Origin: Sesamum alatum | Taxonomy: Eukaryota; Streptophyta; Magnoliopsida; Lamiales; Pedaliaceae | Direction: 5' to 3' | Assembly: GCA_034509735.1 (NCBI GenBank) | Contig: JACGWO010000003.1 | Coordinates: 7,936,001-8,000,000 of the forward strand | DNA: 64,000 bases | Part shown: positions 46,473-60,742 of the stretch, one piece after another | Layout of the letters: the number at the start of each line of letters is the position of its first letter | How positions within the stretch are numbered: position 1 is the first letter of the stretch | Program-made: the position numbers and the translations under genes | The notes under the pieces: generated by a model | What the model saw: only the letters and a program-made list of their open reading frames with translations | Database searches by the model: none | Told to the model about the DNA's origin: nothing

Positions 46473-47406
46473 CAGCGCCCAAACAGGGGGAAATCAAACC
46501 GAGAACCTCTTTTGGGATGTCGAAAGTCAATATAATTGTCAGTGTGTTGCAGGCACCAAAGCGTCTCGTCCTAACCTGGGCCTTGGTAGGGTATTGCCCA
46601 CCCAATGACAGGCATACTCTCAAAAATTGTGAGATCAACACTCTTTTATTAGCATTGAACTTTCTAGATATTCACAATTAATCAAATAACACAAAAAGCT
46701 CCACTTGAATTTGCAAATTTATCATCATAGTTCTCTGTTGAAAATCATGATATACTTTTCTAAAATAGAACGAGTTCATTCATTAATTACGTTAAAAAGC
46801 ATACCAAGTAGAACCGATCACTTAACAAGTAAAATATAAATTTAAAAGGAACGCACGTGCAATTCACGTGTTTTCATAATTGAAAAGAGCATTAACTAAT
46901 AATTTGGCCAAAATCCGTTTGTGACTTAAAGTAACTGTAATGAAACTTGTGCAATATTGCTTCATAATTCTCACACCAATAAATATACAGAATTTTGATT
47001 ATGGTATTTAAAATATACAGAATAAACTTTACACAATAATAACATAAGCTAAAAATTATCAAGGAACAAGAAATTAAATAAAAACAATATACATAAGGCG
47101 TTGCAAGTGTTCCAACAAAGCTTTTATAGAAAGCATTATCTTGCTACTTTCAGATCTCAATTTATCGAGAGTAATTTCATTTTGTATTTAAATTTATCGA
47201 AAATGAAATATTCTGCATTGCAATTAAAGAACATTAGTATTTGGCTAATTATTCGGTGAGTAAATAAATAAAAAGAGGTGCCAATAAAATTTTCATAGAA
47301 TTTAATAACATGAAACATACTATTAATTGAATTTCAATTATCATAGAGTTTGTTTTAAAATATGCTGCAATTATTTTCATGCTTTATATTAGTTGTCAAT
47401 GTATTG
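46473..47406 (+). repeat. Satellite monomer, short form (934 bp)
   Basis: Recurrent junction ATATACAG/AATTTTGATTATGG at about 46988. Twin G-box at 46854-46870. Also lacks the short TTGTGGAGGCA segment near 46909. Confidence 0.9.
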
Positions 47407-49087
47407 TAGCCGCCAAACTGGGGGGAAATCAAACTATGAACCTCTTTTGGGATGTCGAAAGTCAATAAAATTATCTGTGTGTTGCAGGCGCCAAAGCGTC
47501 TCGTCCTAACTTGGGTCTGGGTAAGGTATTCCCCACCCAATGAGATCAAAAATTGTGAGATCAACACTCTTATATTAGTATTGAACTTTCTAGATATTCA
47601 CAATTAATCAAAGAACACAAAAAGCTCCACTTGAATTTGCAAATTTATCATCATAGTTCTCTATTGAAAATCATTATATACTTTTATAAAATACAACGAG
47701 TTCATTCATTAAATATGTTAAAAAGCATACCAAGTAGAATTGATCACTTAACAAGTAAAATAAAAATTTAAAAGGAATGCACGTGCAATTCACGTGTTTT
47801 GATACTTGAAAAGAGTATTAACTAATAATTTGGCCTTGCAGAGGCAAAAAATCCGTTTGTCACTTAATGTAACTATAATGAAACTTGTGGAATATTGCTT
47901 CATAATTCTCACACCAATAAATGTACAAATTCAAACAATATATAAAGAAGGTTTAAAACAAATTGTTTGTATTTTTATCTATAAAGGTGATATTTTCTTT
48001 ATCATATTTTCCATCAAAAAGTTTAATGTTACGCTCCTGACTTTTTATAGGTAGCAATTAATTAATTAAGGTTACATTTTCATTAATGAACTAGTATTTG
48101 CCACGTGCGTTGCATGGTGAAAAACATTTTACATATAACCAATTTCCATTATAATTCATATTTTTAATTATTATTTTCAGCAAAAAATATATTTTTTATT
48201 TTTCTTAAACATATTCAATAAAAAATTGTTCTCTTATATACATGAAAAAAGTGATTTTAGAACAAATTGTAAATAATAACTTGAATTTCAAATAAGATAT
48301 ATTTTTCTCTTATGATATTTTTTTTATAATATCTGTACCATCAAAATTATTCGAAGTCACTTTTGTATCAATCGTAATTATTATTATTATTTAAATAACT
48401 TGTCCCCCATAAAAATTCTTCTCCAAAATATAAAGTCATAAATGAAAGAGAAAACGATAAGATATATATAGAATTTCTTGACAAAAGTTATGCTCATAAC
48501 TGATTAAATAATTCAAGATAAATCAAGAAAATTTAAATGTCTTCCACAAAATTATAAGAATATGAATATCAGTAAAATAATGAAAACATGTATAGTAAGA
48601 TGCATGTTGAATAAAAAAATTGGAACAACTTACTGAATAAAAATGAAATTTGCAAAATTTGTTTCGATTACGATAATTTAGATTATCGTATTTAAAATAT
48701 ACTGAATAAACTTTACAAAATAATTACATAAGCTAAAAATTATCAAGGAACAAGAAATTAAAGAAAAACAATATACATAATGCATTGCAAGTGTTCGAGC
48801 AAAGCTTTTATAGAAAGCATTATCTTGCTTCTTTTGGATCTAAATTTATCGAGAGTAATTTCATTTTGTATTTAAATTTATCGCGAATGAAATATTCTGC
48901 ATTGCAATAAAAGAACATTTGTATTTGGCTAATTATTCGGAGTAAATAATTAAAAAGAGGCACAAATAAAATTTTCATAAAAACTAATAAATTAAAACAA
49001 ACCTTTAATATAATTTCAATTATCTTAGAGTTTGTTTTATTATATGCTCCTTTATTCTAATGCTTTATATTAATTGTCAATGTATTG
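47407..49087 (+). repeat. Satellite monomer, long form (1681 bp)
   Basis: The core begins TAGCCGCCAAACTGG. Twin G-box at 47780-47796. Otherwise complete. Confidence 0.9.
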
Positions 49088-49098
49088 CAGCCGCCAAA
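49088..49098 (+). repeat. First bases of a core, cut by the LINE/gypsy composite
   Basis: CAGCCGCCAAA is followed directly by LINE sequence. Satellite core resumes at 53452 with GGGTGAAATCAAACC. Confidence 0.8.
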
Positions 49099-50045
49099 AC
49101 ATGGTATACCAATGAAGCCAAGACAACTTTGATTAGCTGTATTCACAAGATGTCTTCCTCTCCACTTCATAGCCGGTCACTGAGTGCCCTATTGCCATTG
49201 TCTATAAGGCCAATCCGACTTAAGCAATCTTTTAATATGTCTAATAACTCAAGTAGCGTATGTGCACTCAAAGAAGATGTGAGAATGTGACCTCTCTGCT
49301 TGCTCATCACACCATATGCATCGTGCTTCACAATGCTATAACCAAGGTTTGTCCAGTGTAGTCAATCTCTCCTACATAACTAGCCAAAGAGTAAAAACAT
49401 TTCTTGGAATCTTAAGAGGTCTAAGGAGAAGGGAGTTCTAGGTGACTAATGGGGGATAATGGTGAAATAGATGTAGCGTTGAAGCAGTACTATACTGACC
49501 AGTTGGTAACAACTTCCTGTTTCTCACATCCCCGTGGCTCTGAGTACTTGGTAAATTTTGAGTGATCTCCAATCCTTCTTCCACTATAACATCAGGCCAC
49601 ACCTACTCTCCATACAGTGGTACTGCAAAGACTCTGAGTTTTTAATTCAAACGAATACGTAATGGTCCACTAGGAAAGCACTGTTGCAATATCCCGAGTT
49701 GGAGCCAAGGATATGTCTTTCCCTATACCAATGTAATAATGATTAGCTAGAAGAATATTAGTCCGAAGCTTCATGCTTTTTCTCCAACTCAAAGAACTAG
49801 TAGTTGTAGAAGCTGTCCATACAGAGTTCTTTAATTTGTAGTGTTTAATCCACTTCACCCAAACTGATGTGTCTTGTTCTCAAATGATTTCCCATAGATC
49901 CTTACAGATCAGAGCTTTATTAATTGTTGATATAGATTTGATCCTTAATCCATCATTAGAGACAATGCAGTTACCTAATCCAAGCCACTTTTGTTGTGTA
50001 TCTTCTTCTTGTTCCAGCTCATAGAAACCTTCTGAGTTCATTTTC
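49099..50045 (-). pseudogene. Plant LINE reverse transcriptase fragment (C-terminal part)
   Basis: Reading right to left on the minus strand: LRIKSISTINKALICKDLWE at about 49900-49960, VWVKWIKHYKLKNSVW at about 49820-49870, SWRKSMKLRTN at about 49760, QYSTASTLHLF near 49480, IPRNVFTLWLVM near 49390, and the zinc-binding end CEARCIWCDEQAERSHSHIF at about 49270-49335. This is the region after the polymerase domain of plant LINEs (zf-RVT type). Several stops and frame shifts are present. The polymerase and endonuclease are absent, so only a dead 3'-side fragment is left. Confidence 0.87.
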
Positions 50046-50849
50046 AATCATCTTATGACAAACATAGAAACCCAATATGTTCATTCAAATTTTTAAGGAA
50101 AATATTTGCAAAAGATATATGGGTTTGAGGATAACGATTTTGGTGAAGTTATATTGATGATATAAGAATGACTAAGATAGATGTTAAAGTCAATTGATAG
50201 AGACAACATTTGCATCTTGTAAAGTTGATGTAGAAAAGTACCGATTAGATGATCTTATCCAAATGATTGAAAAAAAAAAAACTTGAGTATATAAGGTGAT
50301 TCCATGTGAAGAGTGTAGAGACCTTTGGGGTTAGCTTGTACCTAGAGATTAAATACTTTTGATAAAATTATTTCTTAAGTCAATTGATTTTACTTGATTC
50401 ATCAAGGGAGTTTCACTTTTCATTGATCGTAATTGATTGATATGCATGTACTTGAGCATAAGTGTGGTTTTTTTGTTGTAAATTGGAATTAATCTTTAGA
50501 TGAACTGATTTATAGGAGAGTTTTATGTGACTAGTGAAATAATATTATACACGAGATTAAGTCAATAAGTTGGAATGGAATGCTAAACTTGCATGCTTAT
50601 ATATTTTGGGAGGAACATCTCAAACCATGATTAACGGAAGTAATCTAGTGATGGAACTATTTTAATTGTAAACCCTAGGTTCTAGTAAGGCATCATATAT
50701 CAAGTAGCAACATAAATTAGAACCCAAACATGTTTTATAAGTATTAAATATTTATATTAGTTTGATAGAGTTCACTTAATAAGGCTAGTTTTTTATTGAA
50801 AAATTGCGTGTTGGAATTCGGGGACCGAATTCATTTAACGGGGGGAGAG
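50046..50849 (+). other. 3' untranslated tail of a gypsy element, with polypurine tract
   Basis: AT-rich sequence with no coding motif that I can recognise. It ends in GGAATTCGGGGACCGAATTC and the purine tract GGGGGGAGAG (50840-50849) immediately before an LTR. This layout is typical of the 3' end of plus-strand gypsy elements of Tekay/Del type. How much of 50046-50800 belongs to that element is unclear. Confidence 0.6.
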
Positions 50850-53451
50850 TGTAACACCCCATATCTACTATAATAAATATTATATATCATCCTTAATGAA
50901 TTATTTTATTATCACCTATGAGATTTATTTATTTTCGCCTATCTCTTGTTTACGATTTATTCACAAGAAGTTTGTTTGGGTTAATTTGAGATAAAGAAAG
51001 AAATTATATGAAACCTAATTAATTAATTGATAAGAATTGAAAATCTTAAATCGACTAGGAAATAAATTATGGTGTGTAATTCAAATATATTAAAACTTTC
51101 CTTGCATGTATTAATGAAATACATAAGATCCTTAATACTAAATTCATTTCTTTCCATACGTGCTGAAGTTATTTATATTCTTCGGTCATTTAGTAATAAA
51201 TATATGTATATATATATATATCAATTGAAGCTAACTATACTATTTGTTTCTGCTATCATAATTCTATAATTGTGTATTAGCCTTGATTACGTAGTTAACC
51301 GATTATTTAATATTAGTCGTAGCTATGCTATTGAATTAGCTAAATAGACAAAATATTACTGTTCATTAAAGGGCTATGAGATTGTTAGATGTACCTATTT
51401 TAACTAAAAATTAATTAAATACACTTAGGATTATTTCTTGAAACTTAATACTTAATTGAAATCTAGTTAATTGTTAAGTATAATTTTAATTACTTAACAG
51501 TTAATAAGCAATGAGTAGATTCAATTGTTTTCTATCTTCTTCAAAATTCTAGATTAATTAAATCAGTTCTAGAAGATTTAGATTAATTAAAGTAGTTTAT
51601 TTGTATATTAGTTAATGATAGCTAGTTAATCAATTACAATTGATTATATTCTAATTATTTGAAAGGGTTAACCAATTGAAATGTCTGGTTTAACTTTAAT
51701 TAGCATGGCAGGAATAGTTAATTTAATGAAATTAATGTATTAATTTATCCACTTTTAATTAGAAATGATAAAGATATTTACCAATTAGATTAATTACTTG
51801 TTTAATTAGATAATCTTTAATTAATCGGTTTGTCCCAAACACAAACTTGCTTTATTTAAATGATCAATTTTGTTTGAAATCAACGAATTTTATTATTAAG
51901 TAAGCTTGATATTATAATGACTAATTGCAATAAATAATTACACCCTTATTATTTCCTGAAGCTTAAGAGTTAACTGAGAATTAATCAATTATTATAATAT
52001 CATTTTAATTGCCTTTTATTAATTGTGCTTCCTTCACTAGTGAATAGTATTTTTCAATTGCTTTAGTCGAATTTATAAGCATCTATTGAGTGAATATAAG
52101 AACAATTATTATCGATGTTATTTAAGATAAGAAGTTTAACGACATTCCCCGCTCGTTGAAGCTTCCAATTATATACATACTAATTATCAATATATTAAGT
52201 TTAGCTAATTTCAAATATTTGGATTAATAATATAATTTACAAAAAGGCTAGAGAGTACTAAAGTTAATTAAGAGGGCCTTGTTGGCTAATTATCCTCATC
52301 TTTAAACTAGTTTTGCTATTTAATATATGAATATATATATATATATAATTAGTGCGTAGCTACATTCAGGTATACATGATCCGCATAGTCTAAATATATT
52401 GGAATATAGGATGGGATAGGAGATGAACTATCAACTCAATTTCTTGGAGATAAGTCCAGCTGTAGACCACACTAATCATGTGGACCTTACGGTGAGTGCC
52501 ATTTAAAATTATATTAGTATTTTCAAAACTGGAGGAATAATATATGTTATCGTGTCTGGCTATATATGCATATCAAAAGTGGTCTTTTTCTTGCGATGAC
52601 CTTGAGTTAAGTGCTACAATGTGATTATTATTTTGGTCATGTGGTATTCTGGCGTTCATTATAGACACGTTGGGAGCCACCTCTAGAGTCCATAAGAGTA
52701 TCCAAAAGGTTCCATTTATCTTTATATTGTTCATTTCATCGTAATATTCAATATACATGTGGTCTTTAAATGGTCTATTTTCTGTATGATTGTTCCATTG
52801 GCTTTATGGATTTGATCATGTGGTTTTTGCAAAGCGGTCAATCGGCCCGGGGCTGAACGGTTCGCGGAGCACGCTGGTGTAGCATGTGCTGCCAATTGAG
52901 GCTTCGTCATTCAGTCCCACTTGAGTGTCCTTTCACGGGCAGGCTGGAGATTGCGTGTGATTGGCGCTGCCATGTACCTATGCATGGCCAGTTCAATGCG
53001 ATCGCGGGGTCGCTCACTGCACGAAGTATAAGGTAGTAAATGGTCTTTCGGGAGACACAAGGTGGTAATCATGTGATTCGGTCCTCGCCAGATATGGTCT
53101 TCACACACTTGATCTTCCTTGCTTTCGGTCAATATGATATGTTTTAAGTATTTTGATCGATTTTCCATTATCAGTATTTTGTTGCACGTGCACCCATTCA
53201 TGGCCTCACTAACCTATTGCTTACATAATTTGAATTTCCTCCTCCACATACAAACGATAACTTGACAGGTGAAGCTAGATAACTAAGAAGTCGATCAAGG
53301 TGATTGGGGAAGGAGGCTGAATGATTAGGATTTGTTATTGTTCTGGTCATCGGGTTATTAGTTTGGTGAACATATTATGGTTACGATTTTAGGTTAGGTC
53401 GCGTTCTGAGATTAGGGCCTAAAGTAGGGGTCCTACTTTCGGGGCGTGACA
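50850..53451 (+). repeat. 3' LTR of a Ty3/gypsy element (about 2.6 kb)
   Basis: Starts TGTAACACCCC right after a polypurine tract and ends TTTCGGGGCGTGACA. These ends match Tekay/Del-type plant LTRs. There is no second LTR or gag-pol in the window, so the element is truncated on its 5' side. The interior is AT-rich and I see no gene; small frames such as 51069-51269 and 52911-53201 have no recognisable domain. Confidence 0.75.
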
Positions 53452-53931
53452 GGGTGAAATCAAACCGAGAACCTCTTTTGGGATGTCGAAAGTCAAAAGA
53501 ATAGTTTCAATTACGATAATTTTGATTATGGTATTTAAAATATACAGAATAGACTTTACACAATAATTACATAAGCTAAAAATTATCAAGAAACAAGAAA
53601 TTTAATAAACACAACATACGTAAGGGTTTGCAAGTGTTCGAGCAAAGCTTTTATAGAAAGCATTATCTTGCTTCTTTTGGATCTAAATTTATCGAGAGTA
53701 ATTTCATTTTGTATTTAAATTTATCGCAAATAAAATATTCTGCATTGCAATAAAAGAAGAATAATATTTGGCTAATTATTCCGTGAGTAAATAATTAAAA
53801 AGAGGCGCAAATAAAATTATCATAAAAACTAATAACATAAAACAAACCTTACTACAATTTCAATTATCTTAGAGTTTGTTTTAATATATGCTCCATTATT
53901 TTAATGCTTTATATTAATTGTCAATGTATTG
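53452..53931 (+). repeat. Satellite monomer fragment after the composite
   Basis: Resumes in the core (GGGTGAAATCAAACC) but at about 53496 jumps to the AATAGTTTCAATTACGATAA segment late in the monomer. Confidence 0.86.
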
Positions 53932-55629
53932 CAGCCGCAAACAGGGGGGAAATCAAACCAAGAACCTCTTTTGGGATGTCGAAAGTCAATATAATTGTCA
54001 ATGTGTTGCAGGCACCAAAGCGTCTCGTCCTGACCTGGGCCTGGGTAGGGTATTCTCCACCCAATGACAGGCATACTCTCAAAATTTGTGAGATCAACAC
54101 TCTGTTATTAGCATTGAACTTTCTAGATATTCACAATTAATCAAATAACACAAAAAGCTTCACTTGAATTTGCAAATTTATCATCATAGTTCTCTGTTGA
54201 AAATCATGATATACTTTTCTAAAATACAACGAGTTCATTCATTAATTATGTTAAAAAGCATACCAAGTACAATTGATCACATAACAAGTAAAGTATAAAT
54301 TTAAAAGGAGGGCACATGCAATTCACGTGTTTTGATAATTGAAAAGAGTATTAACTAATAATTTGGCCTTGTGGATGCAAAAACATCCGTTTGTGACTTA
54401 TAGTATCTACAACAATGCTTGTGCAATATTGCTTCATAATTCTCACACCAATAAATATACAAATTCAAACAATATAAAAAGAAGTTTTAAACAAAATTAT
54501 TTGTATTTTTATTTATTAAAGGTGATATTTTCTTTATCACATTTTCAATCAAAAAATTTAATGTTGTGCTCCCGACTTTTGTATTGGTAGCAATTAATTA
54601 ATTATGGTTACATTTTCATTAATGAATTATCATTTCCCACGTGTGTTTCATGGTGAAAAACATTTTACATATAAAAAATTCCCACATATTTAATATATTT
54701 AAATATTATTTTCAGCAAAAAATATTTTTCTTATTTTTCATAAACATATATTAAATTAGAAATTGTTCTCTTGTATACATGAACAAAATGATTTTAGAAC
54801 ATATTGTAAATAATAACTTGAATTTCAAATAAGATATATTTTTCTCTTCTGATATTTTTTTTACAATATCTGAACCATCAAAATTACTCGAAGTCGCTTT
54901 TGTATCAATTCTAATTATTATTATTATTATTTTAATAACTTGTCCCCCATAAAAATTCATCTCCAAAATATAAATTCATAAATGAAAAAGAAAACGATAA
55001 GATATATATAGAGTTGCTTGACAAAAGTTATGCTCATAACTGATTAAATCATTCAAGATAAATCAAGAAAATTTAAATGTCTTCCACAAAATTATAAGAA
55101 TATGAATATCAGTAAAATAATGAAAACATGTATAGTAAGATACATGTTGAATAAAAAAATTGGACCAACTTACTGAATGAAAATGAAATTTTCAAAAATA
55201 GTTTCGATTACGATAATTTTGATTATGGTATTTAAAATATACATAATAAACTTTACACAATAATTACATAAGCTGAAAATTATCAAGGAACAAGAAATTA
55301 AATAAACGCAATATACATAAGGCGTTGCAAGTGTTCGAGCAAAGCTTTTATAGAAAGCATTATCTTAGTTCTTTTGGATCTAAATTTATCGAGAGTAATT
55401 TCATTTTGTATCTAAATTTATCGCAAATGAAATATTCTGTATTGCAATAAAAGAACATTAGTATTTGGCTAATTATTCGGTGAGTAAATATTTAAAAAGA
55501 GGCGCAAATAAAATTTTCCTAAAAACTAATCACATAAAACAAACCTTTAATACAATTTCAATTATCTTAGAGTTTGTTTTAATATATGCTCCATTATTTT
55601 AATGCGTCATATTAATTGTCAATGCATTG
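53932..55629 (+). repeat. Satellite monomer, long form (1698 bp)
   Basis: Complete. The core begins CAGCCGCAAACAGG, as at base 1. Confidence 0.9.
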
Positions 55630-57240
55630 CAGCCGCCAAACAGGGGGGAAATCAAACCAAGAACCTCTTTTGGGTATTCCCCACCCAATGACAGGCATAC
55701 TCTAAAAAATTGTGAGATCAACACTCTTTTATTAGCATTGAACTTTCTAGATATTCACAATTAATCAAGTAACACAAAAAAGCTCAACTTGAATTTGCAA
55801 ATTTATCATCATAGTTCTCTGTTGAAAATCATGATATACTTTTCTAAAATACAACGAGTTCATTCATTAATTACGTTAAAAAGCATACCAAGTTGAATTG
55901 ATCATTTAACAAGTATATACAAATTTAGAAGGAACGCACGTGCAATTCACATGTTTTAATAATTGAAAGGAGTATTAACTAATAATTTGGCCTTGTGGAG
56001 GCAAAAAAATCCGTTTGTCAATTAAAGTAACTATAACAAAACTTGTGCAATATTGCTTAATAATTCTCACACCAATAAATATACAAATTAAAACAATATC
56101 TAAAGAAGATTTAAAACAAAATTGTTTGTATTTTCATTTATTAAAGGTGACATTTTCAATCAAAAAATTTAATGTTACGCTCCCGCCTATTTATAGTTAG
56201 CAATTAATTAATTAATTAAGGTTACATTTTCATTAATGAACTAGCATTTGCTACGTGCGTTGCAAGGTGAAAAATATTTTACAAATAACAAATTTCCATC
56301 ATATTTAATATATTTAATTATTATTTCCATCAAAAAATATATTTTTTATTTTTCTTACACATATATTGAATAAAAATTGTTCTCTTATATACATGAAAAA
56401 ATGATTTTAGAACATATTGTAAATAATAACTTAAATTTCAAATAAGATATATTTTTCTCTTCTGATATTTTTTTAATAATATCTTAACCATCAAAATTAT
56501 TCGAAATCACTTTTGTATGAATTGTTTTTATTATTATTATTATGTTAATAACTTGTCCCCCATAAAAATTCATCTCCAAAATATAAAGTCATAAATGAAA
56601 AAGAAAACGTTAGATATATATAGAGTTACTTGACAAAAGTTATGCTCATAACTAATTAAATAATTCAAGATAAATCAAGAAAATTTAAATGTCTTCCACA
56701 AAATTATAAGAATATGAATATCAGTAAAATAATGAAAACATGTACGGTAAGATACACGTTGAATAAAAAAATTGGAACATTTACTGAATAAAAATGAAAT
56801 TTGCAAAAATAGTTTTTATTATGATAATTTTGATTATGGTATTTGAAATATACAGAATAAACTTTACACAATAATTACATAAGCTAAAAATTATCAAGGA
56901 ACAAGAAATTAAATAAAAACAATATACATAAGGCATTGCAAGTGTTCGAGTAAAGCTTTTATGGAAAGCATTATCTTGCTTCTTTTGGATCTAAATTTAT
57001 TGAGAGCAATTTCATTTTGTATTTAAATTTATTGCAAATGAAATATTCTGTATTGCAATAAACGAACATTAGTATTTGGTTAATTATTCGGAGAGTAAAT
57101 AATTAAAAAGAGGCACAAATAATTTTTTTTAATAAAAACTAATAAATTAAAACAAACCTTTAATATAATTTCCATTATCTTAGGGTTTGTTTTAATCTAT
57201 GCTCCATATTTTAATGTTTATATTAATTGTCAATGTATTG
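55630..57240 (+). repeat. Satellite monomer with a core deletion (1611 bp)
   Basis: The middle of the core is missing: CCTCTTTTGGG joins directly to TATTCCCCACCC at about 55674. Remainder complete. Confidence 0.9.
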
Positions 57241-58204
57241 CAGTCGCCAAACAGGGGGGAAATCAAACTGAGAACTTCTTTTGGGATGTCGAAAGTCAAT
57301 ATAATTGTCAGTGTGCTCCAGGAACCACAGCGTCTCATCCTGACCTGGGCCTGGGTAGGGTATTCCCCACCCAATGACAGACATACTCTCAAAAATTGTG
57401 ATTTCAACACTCTTCTATTAGCATTGAACTTTCTAGATATTCACAATTAATCACATAACACAAAAAGCTCCACTTGAATTTGCAAATTTATAATCATAGT
57501 TCTCTATTGAAAATCATGATACTTTTTCTAAAATACAACAAGTTGATTCATTAATTACGTCAAAAAGCATACCAAGTAGAACTGACCACTTAACAATTAA
57601 AATATAAATTTAAAAGGAATGCACGTGTAATTCACGTGTTTTGATAATTGAAAAGAGCTAATAATTTGGCCTTGTGGAGGCAAAAAAATCCGTTCGTGAC
57701 TTAAAGTAACTATAATGAAACTTGTGCAATATTGCTTCACAATTCTCAGACCATTATATATACAAATTAAAACAATATATAAAGAAGTTTTAAACAAAAT
57801 TGTTTGTACTTTCATTTATTTAAGGTGATATTTTCTTTGTCACATTTTCAATCAAAAAATTTAATGTTACGCTGCCGACTTTTTATAGTTAGCAATTAAT
57901 TAATTAAGGTTACATTTTCATTAATGAACTAGCATTTGCCACGTGCATTGCATGGTGAAAAACATTTTACATATAAAAAATTTCCATCATATTTAATTAT
58001 TATTTTCGGCCAAAAATGTCATTTTTATTTTTCTTAAATATATATTAAATAAAAAATTGTTCTCTTATATACAATAAAAAAATGATTTTAGAACATATTT
58101 TAAAGAATAACTTGGATTTCAAATAAGATATATTTTTCTCTCTTGTTATTTTTTTTTTATAATAACTGAACCATCAAAATTATTCGTAATCACTTTTGTA
58201 TCAA

Positions 58205-58245
<41 letters not shown>

Positions 58246-58647
58246 TTAATAACTTGCCCCCCATAAAAATTAATCACCAAAATATAAAGTCATAAATAAA
58301 AAAGAAAACGAAGATATATATAGATTTACTTGACAAAAGTAATGCTCATAAATGATTAAATAATTCAGGATAAATCAAGAAAATTTAAATGTCTTCCACA
58401 AATTATAAGGATATGAATATCAGTAAAATAATGAAAACATGTATAGTAAGATACATGTTGAATAAAAAAAAATTAACAAATTACTGAATAAAAATGAAAT
58501 TTGCAAAAATAGTTTCGATTACGATAATTTTGATTATGGTATTTAAGATATACAGAATAACCTTTTTACAATAATTACATAGCTAAAAATTATCAAGGAA
58601 CGAGAAATTATATAAAAACAATATACATAAGACGTTGCAAGTGTTCC
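57241..58647 (+). repeat. Satellite monomer, cut by the Tekay/Del-like LTR
   Basis: Core with CAGTCGCC. Expanded (TTA)n at about 58207-58246. Ends at GCAAGTGTTCC where the LTR begins. Confidence 0.88.
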
Positions 58648-58810
58648 TGTAATACCTGCACCCAACCCAGTCAAACCAACTAGTTTAACCCTTATTGACA
58701 CACCTTGACTAGCAGTTTTTCATTTATTTTCGGATTTATTTGTGTTCCCTCATAAATGTTGGATTTTAGAATATTTTGTGGAGACTTTTGATAGTATACA
58801 ACCTCCTAAG

Positions 58811-58823
58811 CCTATATATACCC
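58811..58823 (+). promoter_or_regulatory. TATA-like element in the Tekay/Del-like LTR
   Basis: CCTATATATACCC lies about 165 bp into the LTR, in the usual position of an LTR promoter. Activity cannot be judged from sequence. Confidence 0.5.
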
Positions 58824-60742
58824 AACCACCATCCAAAAAAAATGGGAAAATATACCCTATTCAAACTCTAAAACCTATTTTCTTCCACACACCTCTCCAT
58901 AGGCGAGAATACACAAAACTCAACCTTCAATCACCATAAACTCATAGTTTAAGTCTAAAATTATTGAATCTAAAGTATCGCGATAAAAAGGAGATACAAG
59001 AAAGTCGAGGCACACCATCATTGTGAATTCGAGGTAACTTCTAACCTGAAACTTTTAGTTTAATCATGTCAGGATAGGATTGGTTATTTTTAGTTACTAG
59101 ATGATTTATGCTCTCGAAATTGTGGGGATTCGTTTAAGTCTTGAGTTAATGGCATAAAAATGTCAGGACTAGTACATATCTATTTTATGAGTTAGAAAAA
59201 ATATGTTGGAATTGATCGGAGATTATGGATTCAATAAAAAATCAATTGACAATGGAGAATTAGCCCTGTGGGTATTTTTGATGCATCGAATAGTTTCTAT
59301 GTACAGGACAAAATGCACTTTTTTTATACTATACATTTTATTTCATTGAGAACAATTTTTTTATGAACCCCTATTGTGTTTCCAGTTTATCCGTAAAATT
59401 TTAGGAATTTTTGAGTTGTATTAGATTTTATAAAATTGTTGCACGAGCACTGCTAGAAGTTAGTTGTGAATCTGACAACTTCCTTTTTTTTGGGTCTATT
59501 TGATTTACTTTTAGATGCCTTTTAGTTACAAAACATTTTGTACATATTTATGAAACCATAGAGAATACTTGTTATTTCTTAAGAATTTTTGAAGTACCGG
59601 ATAAATTTATAAAATTCCTTGAGTCATGTCCTGCAGCGATGCTCTTTTCTACGGAACCTTACTCTTTCTGAATTTTTATGATGATTTTTTATATGCCTTA
59701 TAAATATTAATTATTTTCTTTATTCACTTATATGAGTCTTGAGTAACGTATAAATATTTTATGGTTTTTCCATGTATTATTGAATTTTAATAATTCATGC
59801 AAGTAAACTAACGGTCTCTTTTGTAATTATTCTGCAACCCGGGTTTGAAAACTCTTATGCCTATTTATTCAACTTAATGTCATCTAATATATTTTTATAT
59901 ATGTTATTCAGTATCTTTAACACTCTTTATAAAATTTTTATAGTCATTTACTAATTATTTAATTTTATAAAATTCACAGAATTAGATTGTCAGTTGGTGT
60001 TAGCTTATTATCCGTCTAGTCTAGTTCTTTTATTTGACTATTGAATCATTAAGGATTAATTTAGTGACTAGGATCATCAACTGATATAGGTATTTATTGA
60101 TTTATTTTGGGTATAAATTGTTATGAGGCAAATTTTGTATTGAATTAGCGATTTGAGTCCATATGATTGTTAGGTTTGAGTTAAGCTATATGTTTTTTCA
60201 TAGTTTGCTTCTCTAGGATTAAATAGGTAGCACACCTATTTTTATTGGGTCGCATGTGACTTAAGTAATTATTGATTTGTAAGAATTATGATCAATCGAC
60301 TTACAGGATTGAGCAGTCTCAGAACAAGTGGTCAAATAGATGAACTAGAGCCAGAAGATTTTGGTAAGTGGTTACCTCTCTCTTCCGTGATGTTTTCTCG
60401 AATATTTTCTGATTTCAAAAGATAGTTTTGGATTTAAAGAAAAATGCGATGCGAGCATATGATATTTTTTATAAGTTCAAATTTTAGATACGTGTGGTAG
60501 GATTTTGTTGTTAAATATTGATGTAAGCACTTGGTCAAATCCTGAAATTTGAAAGCCATTGTGTTGTGTCAAATTAAGCTATTATTTGTTATTCTATTGA
60601 CCTCTTTTGAAACCAAAATATGGGTGATAAATGTTATGTTATTTTTATATAAAAGCATGCTCAAGTTCATCGACTAATAGACAGAACATGCTCAACTGTT
60701 AACGAAATCACTATTAATCGGGAATACTTGAGTTGTTCTGAA

